From: Oncomelania hupensis
Taxonomy: Eukaryota > Mollusca > Gastropoda > Littorinimorpha > Pomatiopsidae
DNA length: 64,000 nucleotides
Direction: 5' to 3'
NCBI GenBank assembly: GCA_036898135.1
Contig: CM072514.1
Location: forward strand, 84,001,122-84,065,121
Made by a program: the position numbers and the translations under genes. The notes beneath the pieces are model-generated. The model worked only from the letters and a program-made list of their open reading frames with translations. It did no database searches and was not told the DNA's origin. Below, piece after piece: positions 12,125 through 64,000 of the stretch (positions are counted from its first letter, which is position 1; the number at the start of each line of letters is the position of its first letter).

Positions 12125-13213
12125 GGCTGGTTGAAAAGTACCTCCCTATTGAACATTGCAGATGACTTTGGTCAACAGTGCCGCATTTGCATGAAACAGC
12201 ATGTGCTGCCGTCCTTACTGTGGTAGCATTTCATAGCTGGTTTGATCTCACCGTGATGACAGTAGTCTAAAAAGGGCCCATCACCTGACATGATTTGATT
12301 TGATTTGATTGATTGTTGCTTTAGGTCCAGCGGACTCTTCCGAGCCAAATCAGGACCGGACAACCCCCAATCCGCATAAAAGATCTGCCGAAACAACCCT
12401 AGTGGGAAAATTGAACGCCCTCCACCGGCCAGTCACTTTACAATAAAGACATCCCACGCAGGGGACGGCTGAGGCTTTACCCCAACTACTCGAACCCCTG
12501 GTTACAAAAACAAAATAGAATACAAACATCATTATAAATCATCAACAAAACACATACATATAAAATGCCTATAGTGCTAAATAATAACATGATAGGAAGC
12601 CCTAGTGACCACCCGGCAGAAAGCGTCCAACACTCCCAAGCTGATCCAACAGACCTCATACACAAACAAGGAGTCTTGTCCAGGAAGAGTTTTCAAGAAA
12701 AAAGGCAGGTCATTGATCTAGCGAAGAAGAAGATAGTATAGCAGAGTGATAGGACAGATCAGAAATGGGAAAGAGCAAATGAGGAAGACAGCGACAGTGG
12801 GAATTTAAAGCCCTAAATTTCCAGAAAGTGGGGATACTATTTATACTGAAACTCCCGGCACTCCAACGGGGGTACTGTTGCCGCAGTGAATCAGTCATGC
12901 CTACAAAGGCAAGACAGGTTTTCAACTGGGGCTTTCACTTTTTCCTTTATAGGTTAGAACAATCTACAGTGGCAAGATTGCTCATGACCCCAAGGGGTCA
13001 TCACCTGACACTTGGTCTTGGTAATCTAATATCTGGTATCTGCTGAGCTCACTCAGGCCGCTATCATCACTGCGAGATGAAATAACATTTTAAGGGCGGC
13101 AATAAAATTCTACCGCTGTAGGGATCACCATACGTTTCATTTCATGCAAAAATGCCGTACTGCTTACAAAAGTAATCAGCCATTTTCAATAGGGACTTAC
13201 TTTTCAACAACCC
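12125..13213. mobile_element. Mariner-like MITE, interrupted
   Basis: The ends are inverted: the left has TTGAAAAGTACCTCCCTATT (12131-12150) and the right has AATAGGGACTTACTTTTCAA (about 13189-13208), next to CCCTGTATA. These resemble mariner-type termini. A second copy is at 34165-40066. It is interrupted by the 700-bp retroposon at 12301-12998. No transposase is present. Confidence 0.6.
12301..12998 (-). mobile_element. 700-bp retroposon, copy 1
   Basis: Flanked by CATCACCTGACA on both sides (12289-12300 and 12999-13010), a 12-bp target duplication. Read on the minus strand it starts ACCCCTTGGGGTCATGAGC, has a TATAAAGGG early, and ends in an ATCA-type microsatellite tail after GGACCTAAAGCAACAATC. 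A variable-length duplication plus a simple-repeat tail points to target-primed reverse transcription by a partner LINE. No tRNA-like head and no convincing protein are seen. Confidence 0.8.
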
Positions 13214-13287
13214 TGTATATCATATAGAGAAATGTCTGTCATTTCATCAACAACAGGAAATTCATTCAAGGTTTGTTCAACAGTGTC

Positions 13288-13449
13288 TCATACAGGAAAG
13301 TTCCCTTTGATGAACTCTATGACGGCAGAAGTGCTGGCCAAACTGTTGAACACTTGCCGCTCTGCTCGACTCAACAGTTTGTCCATCATGTAGATGAGGT
13401 GATGGTGGAAACACTGAAAGGGTGTACCCAACGATGTAGAGATGTCCAA
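13288..13449 (-). CDS. DUS4L: DUS4L exon 8 with stop
   Basis: Residues 260-312 and a TGA stop: LGTPFQCFHHHLIYMMDKLL through AVIEFIKGNFPV, the C-terminal helical tRNA-binding part. The acceptor is TTGTGCAG at the end of a GT-rich tract. Confidence 0.94.
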   Translation of the reverse strand: MDISTSLGTPFQCFHHHLIYMMDKLLSRAERQVFNSLASTSAVIEFIKGNFPV

Positions 13450-16400
13450 CTGCACAACAACAACACACACACAATGCATACAATATCACAACACACAAAG
13501 CCCAAACCCTAAAGTGGACAAGAATAAGATTATTATTAAGATAGTAACCTTGTCCAAACTGGCATTGTTTTGGTTTGATGTACCTATTGGTTTCTCATTA
13601 TTGGAAATTTTGAATGGTAGCAGTCCTCTGTTTCATTCCATTCCAACATATAAAACATCAAAACTCACCAAGCCAGGTATTTAAAATAATGCTGTTGTGT
13701 TCAGGTTAGAAGACAGAAATGGGAGTTAACAAAAAACTGTAATTAAAAAAAAAAGTTTTTTAATCCCTTTCGGTAATAGGAGGGGGAAGCGTGAGGGATC
13801 ACCATTTCTTTCAGGGCCAGCCTTGTGAGAACCGGTTCCACCTCAAATGGTCAACTCTGCAGCTAGCTACAGCAGCGTAGAACTGATAGGATGATATCCC
13901 TGTCCACATGCGGCTCAAAGTTGGTCCACGTTGGCTGCAGTTAAGTCCCTGCAGCTACGTTAGGTTCAAACTTTATGACAGGATTATCTCCCTGTCCAAT
14001 TGGCGCTCATTGAAATAATTCTGTCACAGGAAAAGAAACTTATCTGGTGGAAAAAGGAGCGTGCAGCAAATGTATTTATAGCCAGAAACCTGAACGTACC
14101 CAATCATAGATGCACTGTACCGGAGTGTAATCATAACCGGCATAAAGAGCTGGGTTGGCCAACATACCACGTGCGGACATCACACCTGAAGAAAATACAA
14201 ATTGTTATCATTATTATTATTATTATTATGAGTATTAATTTTAATTTGACTATTTTTATTATTATGACTATTACTATTATTATTACATCATGCCTGAAGA
14301 AAATACAAATTTTTAGACAGACTGCATCCAATATCATTACTGAAGTTACTATGTCCTAAAGCGGTGAGTGCCAGTAATGTACATGTACCCAACAAGCACT
14401 AGGTGCCTTCTCCCTGGTAGCTTAGGACTGTGCTCAGGAAGCAAGTGGGTACTTCGGGTGGCTTGAGTTAGACTCTGTGCCTGTCAGCGCCTAGAGCAGC
14501 TGTTGGACTAACAATGGTTCTATAAATAATAATGAAAGCCAGCTCACCATCCACTCTAGTGGCTTCAGTCACCATGGTGACGTCTGCCATATGCTTGATG
14601 TCTCCATTGGCAACCACAGGGATGGAGAGGCCGTCTTTGATTGTTCGGACGGCCTCTAGGTTGACGGGTTGGCACCGCTGGTTCTTGGTACGGCCGTGGA
14701 CCGAGATCCAGGACACGCCACACTTCTCTGCTCTCCGACACAACTCCACAGTCTTTCTGCACGCAACAAACGCAAGCAACCCAAAGTGTCGCACAATTAT
14801 CTTTATGCAGTTGTGTGCTGATGGTAGAGTATGCGTGTGTGCGTGCGTTGTGTATTTATGAGCACACATGAGCTCGTGTGTGCAATAACAAATTCAACTT
14901 TACAATCCCACCTGATGTCGCCATGAATTCTGATCTTGATGGAGACGGTGAAGTCAGGATTGCCGACTCGCTCCCTCGCTTGTCTGACCATGTCTGACAC
15001 AAGATCTGGCTTTGACAGCAAGCAGGCTCCGTAACCCTCCGTCATCGCCCATCTGGCAGTCAACGTCAGACAGAAAACTTTCAATCAAAGAGAAGAACAA
15101 AACAAGAGAAGAACAAAACAAAACCATAGGAAACAAATTAAAGTCTTTTCATGGCTTACGAGATGGTGAAGCACAGGCAAAGCGACCCCTTCTACTTGGG
15201 ATGAGAGTATGAACTGAGCACGCACGCATTCTGATAGATCCTGACGCTCAAATCCTACATGGGTGAGTGCCAGGAACATAGATATTCTTGCCCGGATTGC
15301 TCAGGATTGTGCTCAGTTGTCTGGGTAGTCCTATGATGCACAAAAGGCAGCACGTTAGTGCCTTAGGTGGCTTAAGTTAAAGCCTGTTTCAGCCTTGAAC
15401 TTGAGCTGGGCAACAACAATGAACAAACGTAAAAACTAAATAAAAATTTTTTAGAATGTTTTAACACTTCCTAGCAATTCAGTTTGTTTAACAATCTTGG
15501 ACTGTCTACACAGAATTTTGTGCAGAAAGAATTTATTTGTTCATGTGAGTGAGCAAAACTACATGGCATGCATGTGTGTTTTTGTGAATACATTTATTAA
15601 ATGTAAAACAGAATGGTTGTACCTTTGAGGGCACCCGCAGTTGAGATCAATGCCATCTGCAAAACTACAATCAGAAATAAACTGTTCAGTGATACAAAGA
15701 AACACTTTAAAAAATAAAAATAAAAATAAAGATAATTTAACAACTACATTGACAATGAATAACAATAATATTATACATAATACGTGTCCCTAAATAAAAT
15801 ACATAAATCCCTTATAAAAAAATTATGTCCCTTTGCTCTTGTTTCCACTCCATAACTGCATTAGGGTTGAACATTGACAGGATTATCTCCCCTGTCCAAG
15901 TGCTTCTAATTGTTCACTTTGTAGTGATTCAAGAAGCAAACTTAAACAGTGTTACACGACAAGGGTCCACTCAGTCCCAATCAATCTTGTGCAACTGGAG
16001 TTTGTCATCCACACAGACCGTTAACGGAGTAGGCAGGAATCGTCATTATAAAGTTGTCCAACTTTATTCAGCAAGAGACGCAGGCAGCATCAACAATTGC
16101 CTACAAAATCGCTTTAAAAAAAAAACAAAAAAAAAAACACACACACACTCTAGACAAGTAGACAATGCTACTTATACAGTCTATCAACAATGTAAAAAAA
16201 AAATACAGAAAGTTCCAGAATGAGGCAAATAACAACTAACAGAAATAAAACTCATCACTGGAATTACGCAGTTTCTACTACTTTGAAAATGTAATCATCT
16301 GTCACTAAACAGATCTGGAATCTTCCCTCAGTAAAACAACCATTATCTAACAGTTTAGAGCAAAGGTAATGAGACGCTACAACGCTTAAGCACAATATTT

Positions 16401-19139
16401 ATAATTATAAGGTGGGTCTCAATTGTAACATACAAACATTAAACTAAAAGACTCAATAGAGTGCTAGTGTTTCTATTGGAACAGACCGGCTGTGCTTATG
16501 TTCACTTTAGAATAGCTGTTGAAATCAATAACTGAGTGGACTGCTTAAAAAGCGTGGACAATTTTATATTCTTTTTAATAAGCAATTTGAAACGTTGAAG
16601 CAACTTACGGTGCAACTATTTCTGCAGAATCTGCAAACACAGTGGCATTGTTAGCAGCAAACTGAACTATCAAAGGTCTGTCTTCTGAAAAATGTAAAAG
16701 CCCAATATAAGTATATATATTAATTGAAATTCTGTCTGTAATTTTCTTAAATAATTCAAAAGATTTTAAAAAAAAAAGTAACATGAGATGGGATATAACT
16801 AGAGAATAATACTAAATTCATGGTCTGTTGTCATTTGATTTTGATTGATTGATTGATTGATTGTTGCTTTAGGTCCAGCGGACTCTTCCAAGCCAAATCA
16901 GGACCGGACAACCCCCAATCCGCATAAAAGATCTGCCGAAACAACCCTAGTGGGAAAATTGAATGCCCTCCACCGGCCATTCACTTTACAATAAAGACAT
17001 CCCACGCAGGGGGACGGCTGAGGCTTTACCCCAACTACTCGAACCCCCGGTTACAAAAACAAAATAGAATACAAACATCATTATAAATCATCAACAAAAC
17101 ACATACATATAAAATGCCTATAGTGCTAAATAATACAATCATAGGAAGCCCTAGTGACCACCCGGCAGAAAGCGTCCAACACTCCCAAGCTGATCCAACA
17201 GACCTCATACACAAACAAGGAGTCTTGTCCAGGAAGAGTTTTCAAGAAAAAAGGTAGGTCATTGATCTAGCGAAGAAGATAGTATAGCAGAGTGATAGGA
17301 CAGAGCGGGAATGGGAAAGAGCAAATGAGGAAGACAGCGACAGTGGGAATTTAAAGCACTAAATTTCCAGAAAGTGGGGATACTATTTATACTGAAACCC
17401 CCCGGCACTCCAACGGGGGTACTGTTGCCGCAGTGAATCTGTCTTGCCTACAAAGGAAAGACAGGTTTTCAACTGGGGCTTTCACTTTTCCCTTTATAGG
17501 TTAGAACAATCTACAGTGGCAAGATTGCTCATGACCCCAAGGGGTATTTGATTTGGATACATGAATAATATTCCAAGACCGCTGCCACTTTCATCACCGT
17601 GTCCATTATCACCATCATCATCATCCTTATCATCATCACAACCGTACCACCATTATCATCCCTCATCAATTCATACTTGGACAAGTAGTGAAGTCACTGT
17701 CTCTAGCTTTGAGTGATTTGACAAAGGAGTCTGCAATAATCATTGGTGTGTAGGCTAAGTCGCACTTGTACTTTCTCACCAACATCCGAAATGGCAATCT
17801 GCAAACCAATAAGTATTCTTTAAAATATAGGCCTATATAAAATATATATGTATATATATGTATAATATATTATATAAAAGATTACACTGAGTGGCTGAGA
17901 CTAGCCAAGGCTAACATTTGCCTCTCAGCTAATCTCTGCAGCTGATCACGAAAAGTTTACATTAAAAAAAAAGAAGGTGCAGTAAGTCCTCAGGTTACGC
18001 CCACACCGACTCAACCAAAGCTTTTAGGTTTTGAAGTTAGTTCAGCCAGGCTAGCTATAAATAGCTTTGCCAGTGCTCTTCTTTCCTGTCCTTTCACTGA
18101 AAGGGAGGGTGTAGGCAAGCTATAAATTGCCCGCAGCCAGCAAAATGTGGGATAACCTAAGAGTGCTGTTCACATAGGCATTGAGCTGCTGTGCGCCGGT
18201 CTCGACTTACGTTGTTTCGTGGTTACGACGCTCCTCCCCATAAAAATATAATAAATAATATTACGCGTCGTTCCGTCTTACGCTGTTTAGCGTCATAGGC
18301 GACGTAAACAAACGGGAGCTAGTTTCTGGCAAGCGGCGGAAAAATACGCTTTGTTGTGGTTACACGGCGGGGAAGATGGCGTCGCTTCCTACACTGGTGT
18401 CGCTTCATACGCTCAGTCACTGTACGTCATTTTGGTTGTTTACGCCGTCTATCTCTCCAGTGCTTCAGATTGTTTTCAGACATCATGGGCCCAATGACCC
18501 ATGGCCATGCAAAATGATGGGTCAATTTTGAAAAAGATGGGTCATTGACAATCGAAGGTATTCGTATCGTATGTTCACCTAGTCCTTCTTGATTTTTATG
18601 ACGCGCCAGGCTGGCGCATTCATGTTGACTGTTACGCGCCATTCTGATAAAATATGCGCCAATAGCGCGGGCGCGCCAACAATCTGAAGCACTGCTCTCT
18701 CACGTGTTTTATTGTTTTTTGCCCTTGATTATGGCTCCCAAACGTAAGTCAGACTCTTCTGATGGTAGTGCATCGTTCCGACTAACGTTCCGACTTACGA
18801 TGAAATTGTGTTACGAACCGTCCAACAAACGGATCAACATCGAGGACCCCCTGTATTACAATTACATAATTGCATCCCAATTAATCACACACCGACAGTG
18901 AAAAAGATTATGAGACTTCTTTCATTATGTCACCTGGTTTAATATGTAAGCCTACTTAATAGCTTATCACATCCGAAGAGTTTAATACAAACTTTCCCAA
19001 ATAATAATTCTGTATTTTTCAATTATAATCCAACTTACTTGGAATATCGAACCATTGGTGCACAAATCTTTACAGGTTTGCCACTACTAAACAAATCCAT
19101 TGGCTTCAGTCTGTCTGGTTCAATGTCTCCCGCCATCAT
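13288..19139 (-). CDS. DUS4L: tRNA-dihydrouridine(20a/20b) synthase-like, 8 exons, complete
   Basis: FMN-dependent enzyme that reduces uridine to dihydrouridine in the D-loop of tRNA. CDS exons in transcript order: 19039-19139, 17677-17798, 16609-16684, 15623-15664, 14912-15052, 14548-14756, 14100-14185, 13288-13449; all introns are GT-AG and phases agree. They give 312 residues, matching the usual 310-320 of the family. Visible landmarks are CAPMVRYS in the N-terminal barrel strand, YTPMI, LIVQFAAN, the active-site IDLNCGCPQ with the likely catalytic Cys at 111, KIRIH at 153-157, SWISVHGRT around 176-184, VVANGDI at 208-214, and the FMN-phosphate loop GVMSARG at 231-237. Two ATGs start the frame (19139 and 19136). 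The gene is divergent from COG5, 379 bp away. Its introns hold SINEs, a 700-bp retroposon and a Tigger remnant, but the coding frame is intact. Assignment is from family motifs; DUS4L rather than another DUS paralogue is supported by the COG5 neighbour. Confidence 0.95.
13830..14010. repeat. Dispersed repeat of unknown class
   Basis: Shares words with 10080-10210 and 15825-15910, including a GACAGGATTATCTCCCTGTCCA block. Lies in DUS4L intron 7. Confidence 0.45.
14100..14185 (-). CDS. DUS4L: DUS4L exon 7
   Basis: Residues 231-259, GVMSARGMLANPALYAGY through QCIYDW; the loop binds the flavin phosphate in this family. Acceptor TTCTTCAG, donor GTACGT. The acceptor and first exon bases are duplicated about 108 bp upstream in the transcript (14285-14311). 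Confidence 0.93.
14177..14311. repeat. Duplicated splice-acceptor segment flanking an ATT array
   Basis: A 27-bp segment at 14177-14203 recurs with two changes at 14285-14311, separated by (ATT)n-rich DNA. The segment includes the acceptor of DUS4L exon 7 in minus orientation. Confidence 0.85.
14358..14515 (+). mobile_element. SINE body fragment
   Basis: Contains GGTGAGTGCC, TGTGCTCAG, GGTGGCTTGAGTTAGA and CAGCGCC in the same order as 39120-39310, the body of the SINE whose tRNA head is at 34262. Lies in DUS4L intron 6. Confidence 0.65.
14548..14756 (-). CDS. DUS4L: DUS4L exon 6
   Basis: Residues 161-230: KTVELCRRAEKCGVSWISV, then HGRT and IPVVANGDIKHMADV. Acceptor GCGTGCAG, donor GTGAGC. 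Confidence 0.94.
14912..15052 (-). CDS. DUS4L: DUS4L exon 5
   Basis: Residues 114-160: WAMTEGYGACLLSKPDLV through SIKIRIHGDI, a conserved tRNA/FMN contact region. Acceptor CTGCCAG, donor GTGGGA. Confidence 0.94.
15137..15420 (+). mobile_element. SINE body fragment
   Basis: Same block order as 39040-39345: GATGAGAGTAT, GATCCTGACGCTCA, GGTGAGTGCC, TGCTCAGTTGTC, GGCTTAAGTTA. Headless copy in DUS4L intron 4. Confidence 0.7.
15623..15664 (-). CDS. DUS4L: DUS4L exon 4, active-site microexon
   Basis: A 42-bp exon encoding FADGIDLNCGCPQ, which holds the probable catalytic cysteine of the DUS family. Bounded by a TTGTAG acceptor and a GTACAA donor. Confidence 0.92.
15825..15910 (+). repeat. Dispersed repeat of unknown class
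   Basis: Shares a GTCCCTTTGCTCTTG...GACAGGATTATC...GTCCAAG order with 10080-10210. No coding content. Confidence 0.45.
16609..16684 (-). CDS. DUS4L: DUS4L exon 3
   Basis: Residues 75-99, DRPLIVQFAANNAT and following. Bounded by TTTTCAG and GTAAGT. Confidence 0.93.
16842..17545 (-). mobile_element. 700-bp retroposon, copy 2
   Basis: Nearly the same sequence as 12301-12998, flanked by ATTTGATTT on both sides (16833-16841 and 17546-17554). Its ATCA-type tail (minus strand) is at the low-coordinate end. Lies in DUS4L intron 2. Confidence 0.85.
17677..17798 (-). CDS. DUS4L: DUS4L exon 2
   Basis: Residues 34-74, LPFRMLVRKYKCDLAYTPMI and on to RDSDFTT. The acceptor is TTTGCAG. The donor is placed at CCAA|GTATGA, because the nearer GT would leave a stop codon at the junction with exon 3. 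Confidence 0.9.
17994..18195. repeat. 200-bp dispersed repeat inserted in the Tigger remnant
   Basis: Closely matches 43200-43436 in inverse orientation, including CCACACCGACTCAACCAAAG and GCTCACATAGGCATTGAGC-like blocks. It splits the left Tigger arm. Class unknown. Confidence 0.65.
18458..18694. mobile_element. MITE with 17-bp inverted ends
   Basis: Starts CAGTGCTTCAGATTGTT and ends with the exact inverse. CTCTC borders both sides. The CAG-type ends resemble hAT. A 71-codon minus-strand frame inside has no recognised domain. Confidence 0.75.
19039..19139 (-). CDS. DUS4L: DUS4L exon 1
   Basis: Starts with two in-frame ATGs and encodes residues 1-33 plus two bases, ending ICAPMVRYS before a GTAAGT donor. 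CAPM is the conserved start of the flavin-binding barrel. Confidence 0.93.
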
Positions 19140-19518
19140 TGGTGTTTGGTTGCAATCAATGGTACATAATTTCATTAAATAAGAAGTTAAAATTTAAAGT
19201 AATCAACTGTTACTTAGTGTTATTGTTAATAACTTAATAAAACTTGAGAATTTCAACTTCGTTTTGGTTAGTACAACAAATTAAAAAGAAACTTGTAAAT
19301 AATGCTGTCCACACACAAAATCACCAAATGTGTTATTGATATAGAAACCGATTTACACAAAAGTAAGAAGACGATCGCTTGAAGGAAACTGTCATAATTG
19401 AGCACAACATTCAACAACATGTTCAATCGTAGCAGAAGGCAGACATGCTGGAATTTAGAGTTGTCTGTGCTTGAATAGAGTAGCCTTTGGTGGTTTCTTT
19501 GCAGAGGAGATCGTCAAA
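19140..19518. promoter_or_regulatory. DUS4L-COG5 bidirectional promoter region
   Basis: The 379 bp between the two divergent start codons must hold both 5' ends unless 5' introns lie farther out. No TATA box is obvious. CCAAT-like motifs occur near 19157. TTCTTTGCAG just upstream of the COG5 ATG could be an acceptor for a 5'-UTR intron. Promoter function is inferred from position. Confidence 0.65.
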
Positions 19519-55405
<35,887 letters not shown>

Positions 55406-55506
55406 GTAGGTTCATTGCAGGAGCATGATGATGATGATGGTGTCCACTTGTGCCGTGCAGGTGGTTGTTTTGAATAAACCTCACCTTTTTTTTTTTTGCC
55501 ACGCAG

Positions 55507-55642
55507 GCCAGTTGTCGAAGGTGTTCAGAAGATGTGCCTGAGACTGCAAATGGGCACGTTGGGTGTCTTGGATTACGTTCTCTTTTGGCCAGTGCTCATG
55601 TTTGAGCTTTTGAGCTGGAGAAAGCACCATATAAAACAATAG
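55507..55642 (+). CDS. Candidate alternative last exon of COG5
   Basis: A strong acceptor (T-rich tract then CCACGCAG) lies at 55506. Joined to exon 18 in phase it adds 45 residues beginning RPVVEGVQKMCL, ends at TAG 55640-55642, and is followed immediately by AATAAA (55643-55648). The added residues do not look like the family's C-terminus, and its end (GAGCTTTTGAGCTGG, GCACCATATAAA) resembles the 3' part of a local SINE. It could produce a shortened COG5, or be a chance ORF. Confidence 0.45.
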
Positions 55643-55810
55643 AATAAAAACGTGTATACAGGTGTGCTGTAGAACAATACCCACTCATACTTACAGCAAT
55701 GGGGATAATTAGTACAATTTTCTAAACTGCCCGGTTTACATCCTAAGAGATACGGGAAATTTTTTTCACAGAAGTAAACTTTCTGTAATTACCCTTTTGA
55801 CTGTGTAGAA

Positions 55811-55889
<79 letters not shown>
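55811..55889 (+). repeat. AT microsatellite
   Basis: About 39 (AT) units between COG5 and the next gene. Confidence 0.95.
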
Positions 55890-55890
<1 letters not shown>

Positions 55891-56119
55891 TCTCATATCA
55901 CCTGGTTTCTGGCAACACACGTATGTTACGCGACCTTACTTGTGTCAACATGGATAGGAAAGTGTCAACATTGAAATGTTGTCAGAAAACGGGTACACTT
56001 TTTTTGCCGTTTTGGATTACATGGGACATAAATCGTGTTTTTTTGACATGTTGTCAAAAACCTGTACTATGAATGCAGTTAGTTCCCTTGCTACACTCTG
56101 TCGTGCTTCTGAGGGTCCA

Positions 56120-56221
56120 TATTAATTTTTGATGAGACAGGCTAATAGTGAATGAATGAGAGCACGCGCTGTGAAGTGACGTCTTGTCTGTGATGTGTGA
56201 CGTTGCACGAAGACACTCAAA
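56120..56221 (+). promoter_or_regulatory. Putative promoter/5' leader of the Crypton-like gene
   Basis: Contains AAGTGACGTC (a cAMP-response-element-like palindrome TGACGTC near 56177) and GTGACGTTGC, followed by a start codon in strong context. Function is inferred from position and motifs. Confidence 0.45.
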
Positions 56222-62357
<6,136 letters not shown>

Positions 62358-62879
62358 CACAGACACATAATTTACCATCTTGTCTTCATGCCTGCTGTGT
62401 GGGGTTGATTTAGCAAGATTGTCATCTTCAAACACAGAACAATCTGGGGTTTCTCCACTGTCAATTTTGGCAAGCAATCTTCCAACTTTGGTGATCTCAG
62501 TGGTACTTTCATGCAGGCGATAGTACTCTTTTTCAATGTTCAGAGAGTGGCCCATGTGATTTGCTAGCAATTTCTGCTCATTTGGTGACAAATCAAACAG
62601 TTGAGTGATTGTAGCTCCATACTTTCTGCATTTCGTCGATGTGATCAACTCTGGCTTCTGTAGCCCAATATCTGATGGGACAGCATGGATGGCTTGCCAG
62701 CCATCCAGGTAACCGTTCATAGACTTAGATGCAAAGAAAATGGATTTGATACAAGTATAGCTACATCAGTCATTATTTCAAGAAGAATGTACAAAGATTC
62801 TTTCACCTGGGGAGGCAGGGAGTAAGGGGGGCTCACACGGATTAGTTAGTTCTTCATTTTAAGCCCTAGTGCTCCCGTT

Positions 62880-63427
62880 TCTCCTGTGAGGGCGTTTATC
62901 GCCCTCCCCCTCCCGCCCCCTCCTCCTTTGACAGTTGATGGTTCGGGTACATTGCCGCACCCCACAGTCACAGAGACCGCTAGGGATTCGAACCCTTAAG
63001 TGACAGGTTCTGCGCCTCCCGATGGCAGTAGATATCCTGGGCTGTCTTACTCAGGCTCGAAGGCTTGGTGGAGAGACTTGTTCACACCGTGGCTGGGCTT
63101 GTCGTTACGGTTCATAGCTTGGCTGTGGGAAATCCGTCTTCTCCCGGTCACACAGCCAGTTCACAGTCCGACTCCAAGGCCCCTGCCTCGAGCCCAAATA
63201 GTACGCGGGACGGGATGTCGTAGACTCCCCCCCCCCCTTCCCTCCCCCACCCCGGCTCTGGCTCCCCTGTGGAAATAGCGGAGCATTCCTTTCCTAAGGG
63301 ACGCTGTCTGTCCGTTTCCGAATTTATTAAGCGGCATGATAAGCCCATAGCGGAGTTTGTCTCCATATACAACCGGCGTTCGGCTAAAGATGTAGTCTAT
63401 ACATTACGGCTGAGACTCAAGTCCCCT
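62880..63427 (-). mobile_element. Head of a chimeric retroposon
   Basis: On the minus strand GGGTTCGAATCCC near 62975-62995 is a good tRNA B-box, but no A-box is clear. The plus-strand frame at 63269-63420 (SVSEFIKRHDKPIAEFVSIY) could be LINE-coding debris. This segment directly adjoins the body shared with the 700-bp retroposons. Confidence 0.4.
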
Positions 63428-63975
63428 TTACCCCCGTTGGGGTGCCGGGGGTTTCAGTATAAATAGTATCCTCACTTTCTGGAAATTTAGTGCTTTAAAT
63501 TCCCACTGTCGCTGTCGTTCTCATTTGCTCTTTCTCATTCCTGCTCTGTTCTATCAATCTTCTAGACTATCTTCTTCTTCGCTAGACCAGTCATCTACCT
63601 TTTTTTAAAAAAACTTTCCGGGACAACACGCCTTTTTTGTGTATAAGGTCTGTTGGATCAGCTTGGGAATATTGGACGCTTTCTGCCAGGTGGTAGATGT
63701 TATTATTTAGCAATGTATGCATTTTATATGTATGTGTTTTGTTGATAATTTATAATGATGTTTGTATTCCATTTTGTTTTTGTAAACGGGTGTTCGATAA
63801 ATTTGAGTACAGCCTCAGCGTCCCCTGCGTGGGATGTCTTTATTGTAAAGTGACTGGCTTGTGGAGAGCGTTCAGTTTTACCACTAGGGTTGTTTCAGCA
63901 GATCTTTGATGCGGATCAGGGGTTGTCCGGTCCTGATTTGGCTTGGAAGAGTCCGCTGGACCTAAAGCAATAATC
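63428..63975 (+). mobile_element. 700-bp retroposon body, copy 4, different head
   Basis: From CCCCCGTTGGGGTGCCGGGGG to GGACCTAAAGCAATAATC it is a diverged match, in opposite window orientation, to the body of the copies at 12301, 16842 and 21911, but the first ~130 bp of those copies are replaced. The tail here is ATGTA-type (TGTAATGTAATGTAAA) instead of ATCA-type. Confidence 0.8.
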
Positions 63976-64000
63976 ATGTAATGTAATGTAAAGTCCCTTT

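Larger units (their letters stand above)
17980..18853 (+). mobile_element. Tigger/pogo-like DNA transposon remnant
   Basis: Begins CAGTAAGTCCTC and ends GAGGACCCCCTG, weakly inverted; the inner GACTTACGTTGTTTCGTGGT arm is typical of Tigger ends. A frame from 18731 begins MAPKRKSDSSDGSA, like the start of Tigger transposases, and then decays. Two younger elements interrupt it (17994-18195 and 18458-18694). Lies in DUS4L intron 1. Confidence 0.65.

Overview
The window looks like a piece of a large, repeat-rich, intron-rich animal genome, most likely a lophotrochozoan and probably a marine mollusc. The reasons are widely spaced split genes with canonical GT-AG introns, AT-rich non-coding DNA with many microsatellites, and a dense mix of RTE-type LINEs, tRNA-derived SINEs, Ty3/gypsy LTR elements, cut-and-paste DNA transposons and Crypton-like sequence. 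No bacterial gene, rRNA, intact tRNA gene or CRISPR array was seen.

Two conserved host genes sit head to head. On the minus strand, 19139 down to 13288, an eight-exon gene encodes a complete 312-residue tRNA-dihydrouridine synthase of the DUS4L type. On the plus strand, starting at 19519, is COG5, a subunit of the conserved oligomeric Golgi complex. Eighteen phase-compatible exons to 55405 encode about 703 residues. The start codons are 379 bp apart, so a bidirectional promoter is likely, and the human orthologues are also adjacent and divergent. The last part of COG5 (roughly 130 residues in the family) was not found. Instead there is a candidate alternative last exon (55507-55642) with an in-frame stop followed at once by AATAAA.

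A third, smaller plus-strand gene starts at 56222. Four phase-compatible exons reach 62357 and encode the N-terminal zinc-finger part of a Crypton-like tyrosine-recombinase protein. The C-terminal catalytic part of the same family lies on the opposite strand at 62214-62723, overlapping the last plus-strand exon, as if the gene had been inverted internally.

Most of the rest is mobile DNA, and target-site duplications resolve much of the nesting. 1-13.3 kb: 3'-UTR-like DNA, a CAG-ended DNA element, a fold-back element holding an RTE LINE that itself holds a solo LTR, SINEs, and a mariner-like MITE holding a 700-bp retroposon. DUS4L introns: SINEs, another 700-bp retroposon and a nested Tigger. 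COG5 introns 1-8: a hAT-like element, a third 700-bp retroposon, fold-back elements and a gypsy solo LTR. COG5 intron 9 holds a four-level nest: mariner-like MITE, SINE, about 2-kb solo LTR, ORF1-only LINE. COG5 intron 17: one DNA element nested in another, a nearly intact gypsy element with 635-bp LTRs and integrase placed before reverse transcriptase, and SINEs. 56-64 kb: a second RTE copy split by a Mutator-like element carrying a FLYWCH finger, and a chimeric relative of the 700-bp retroposon.
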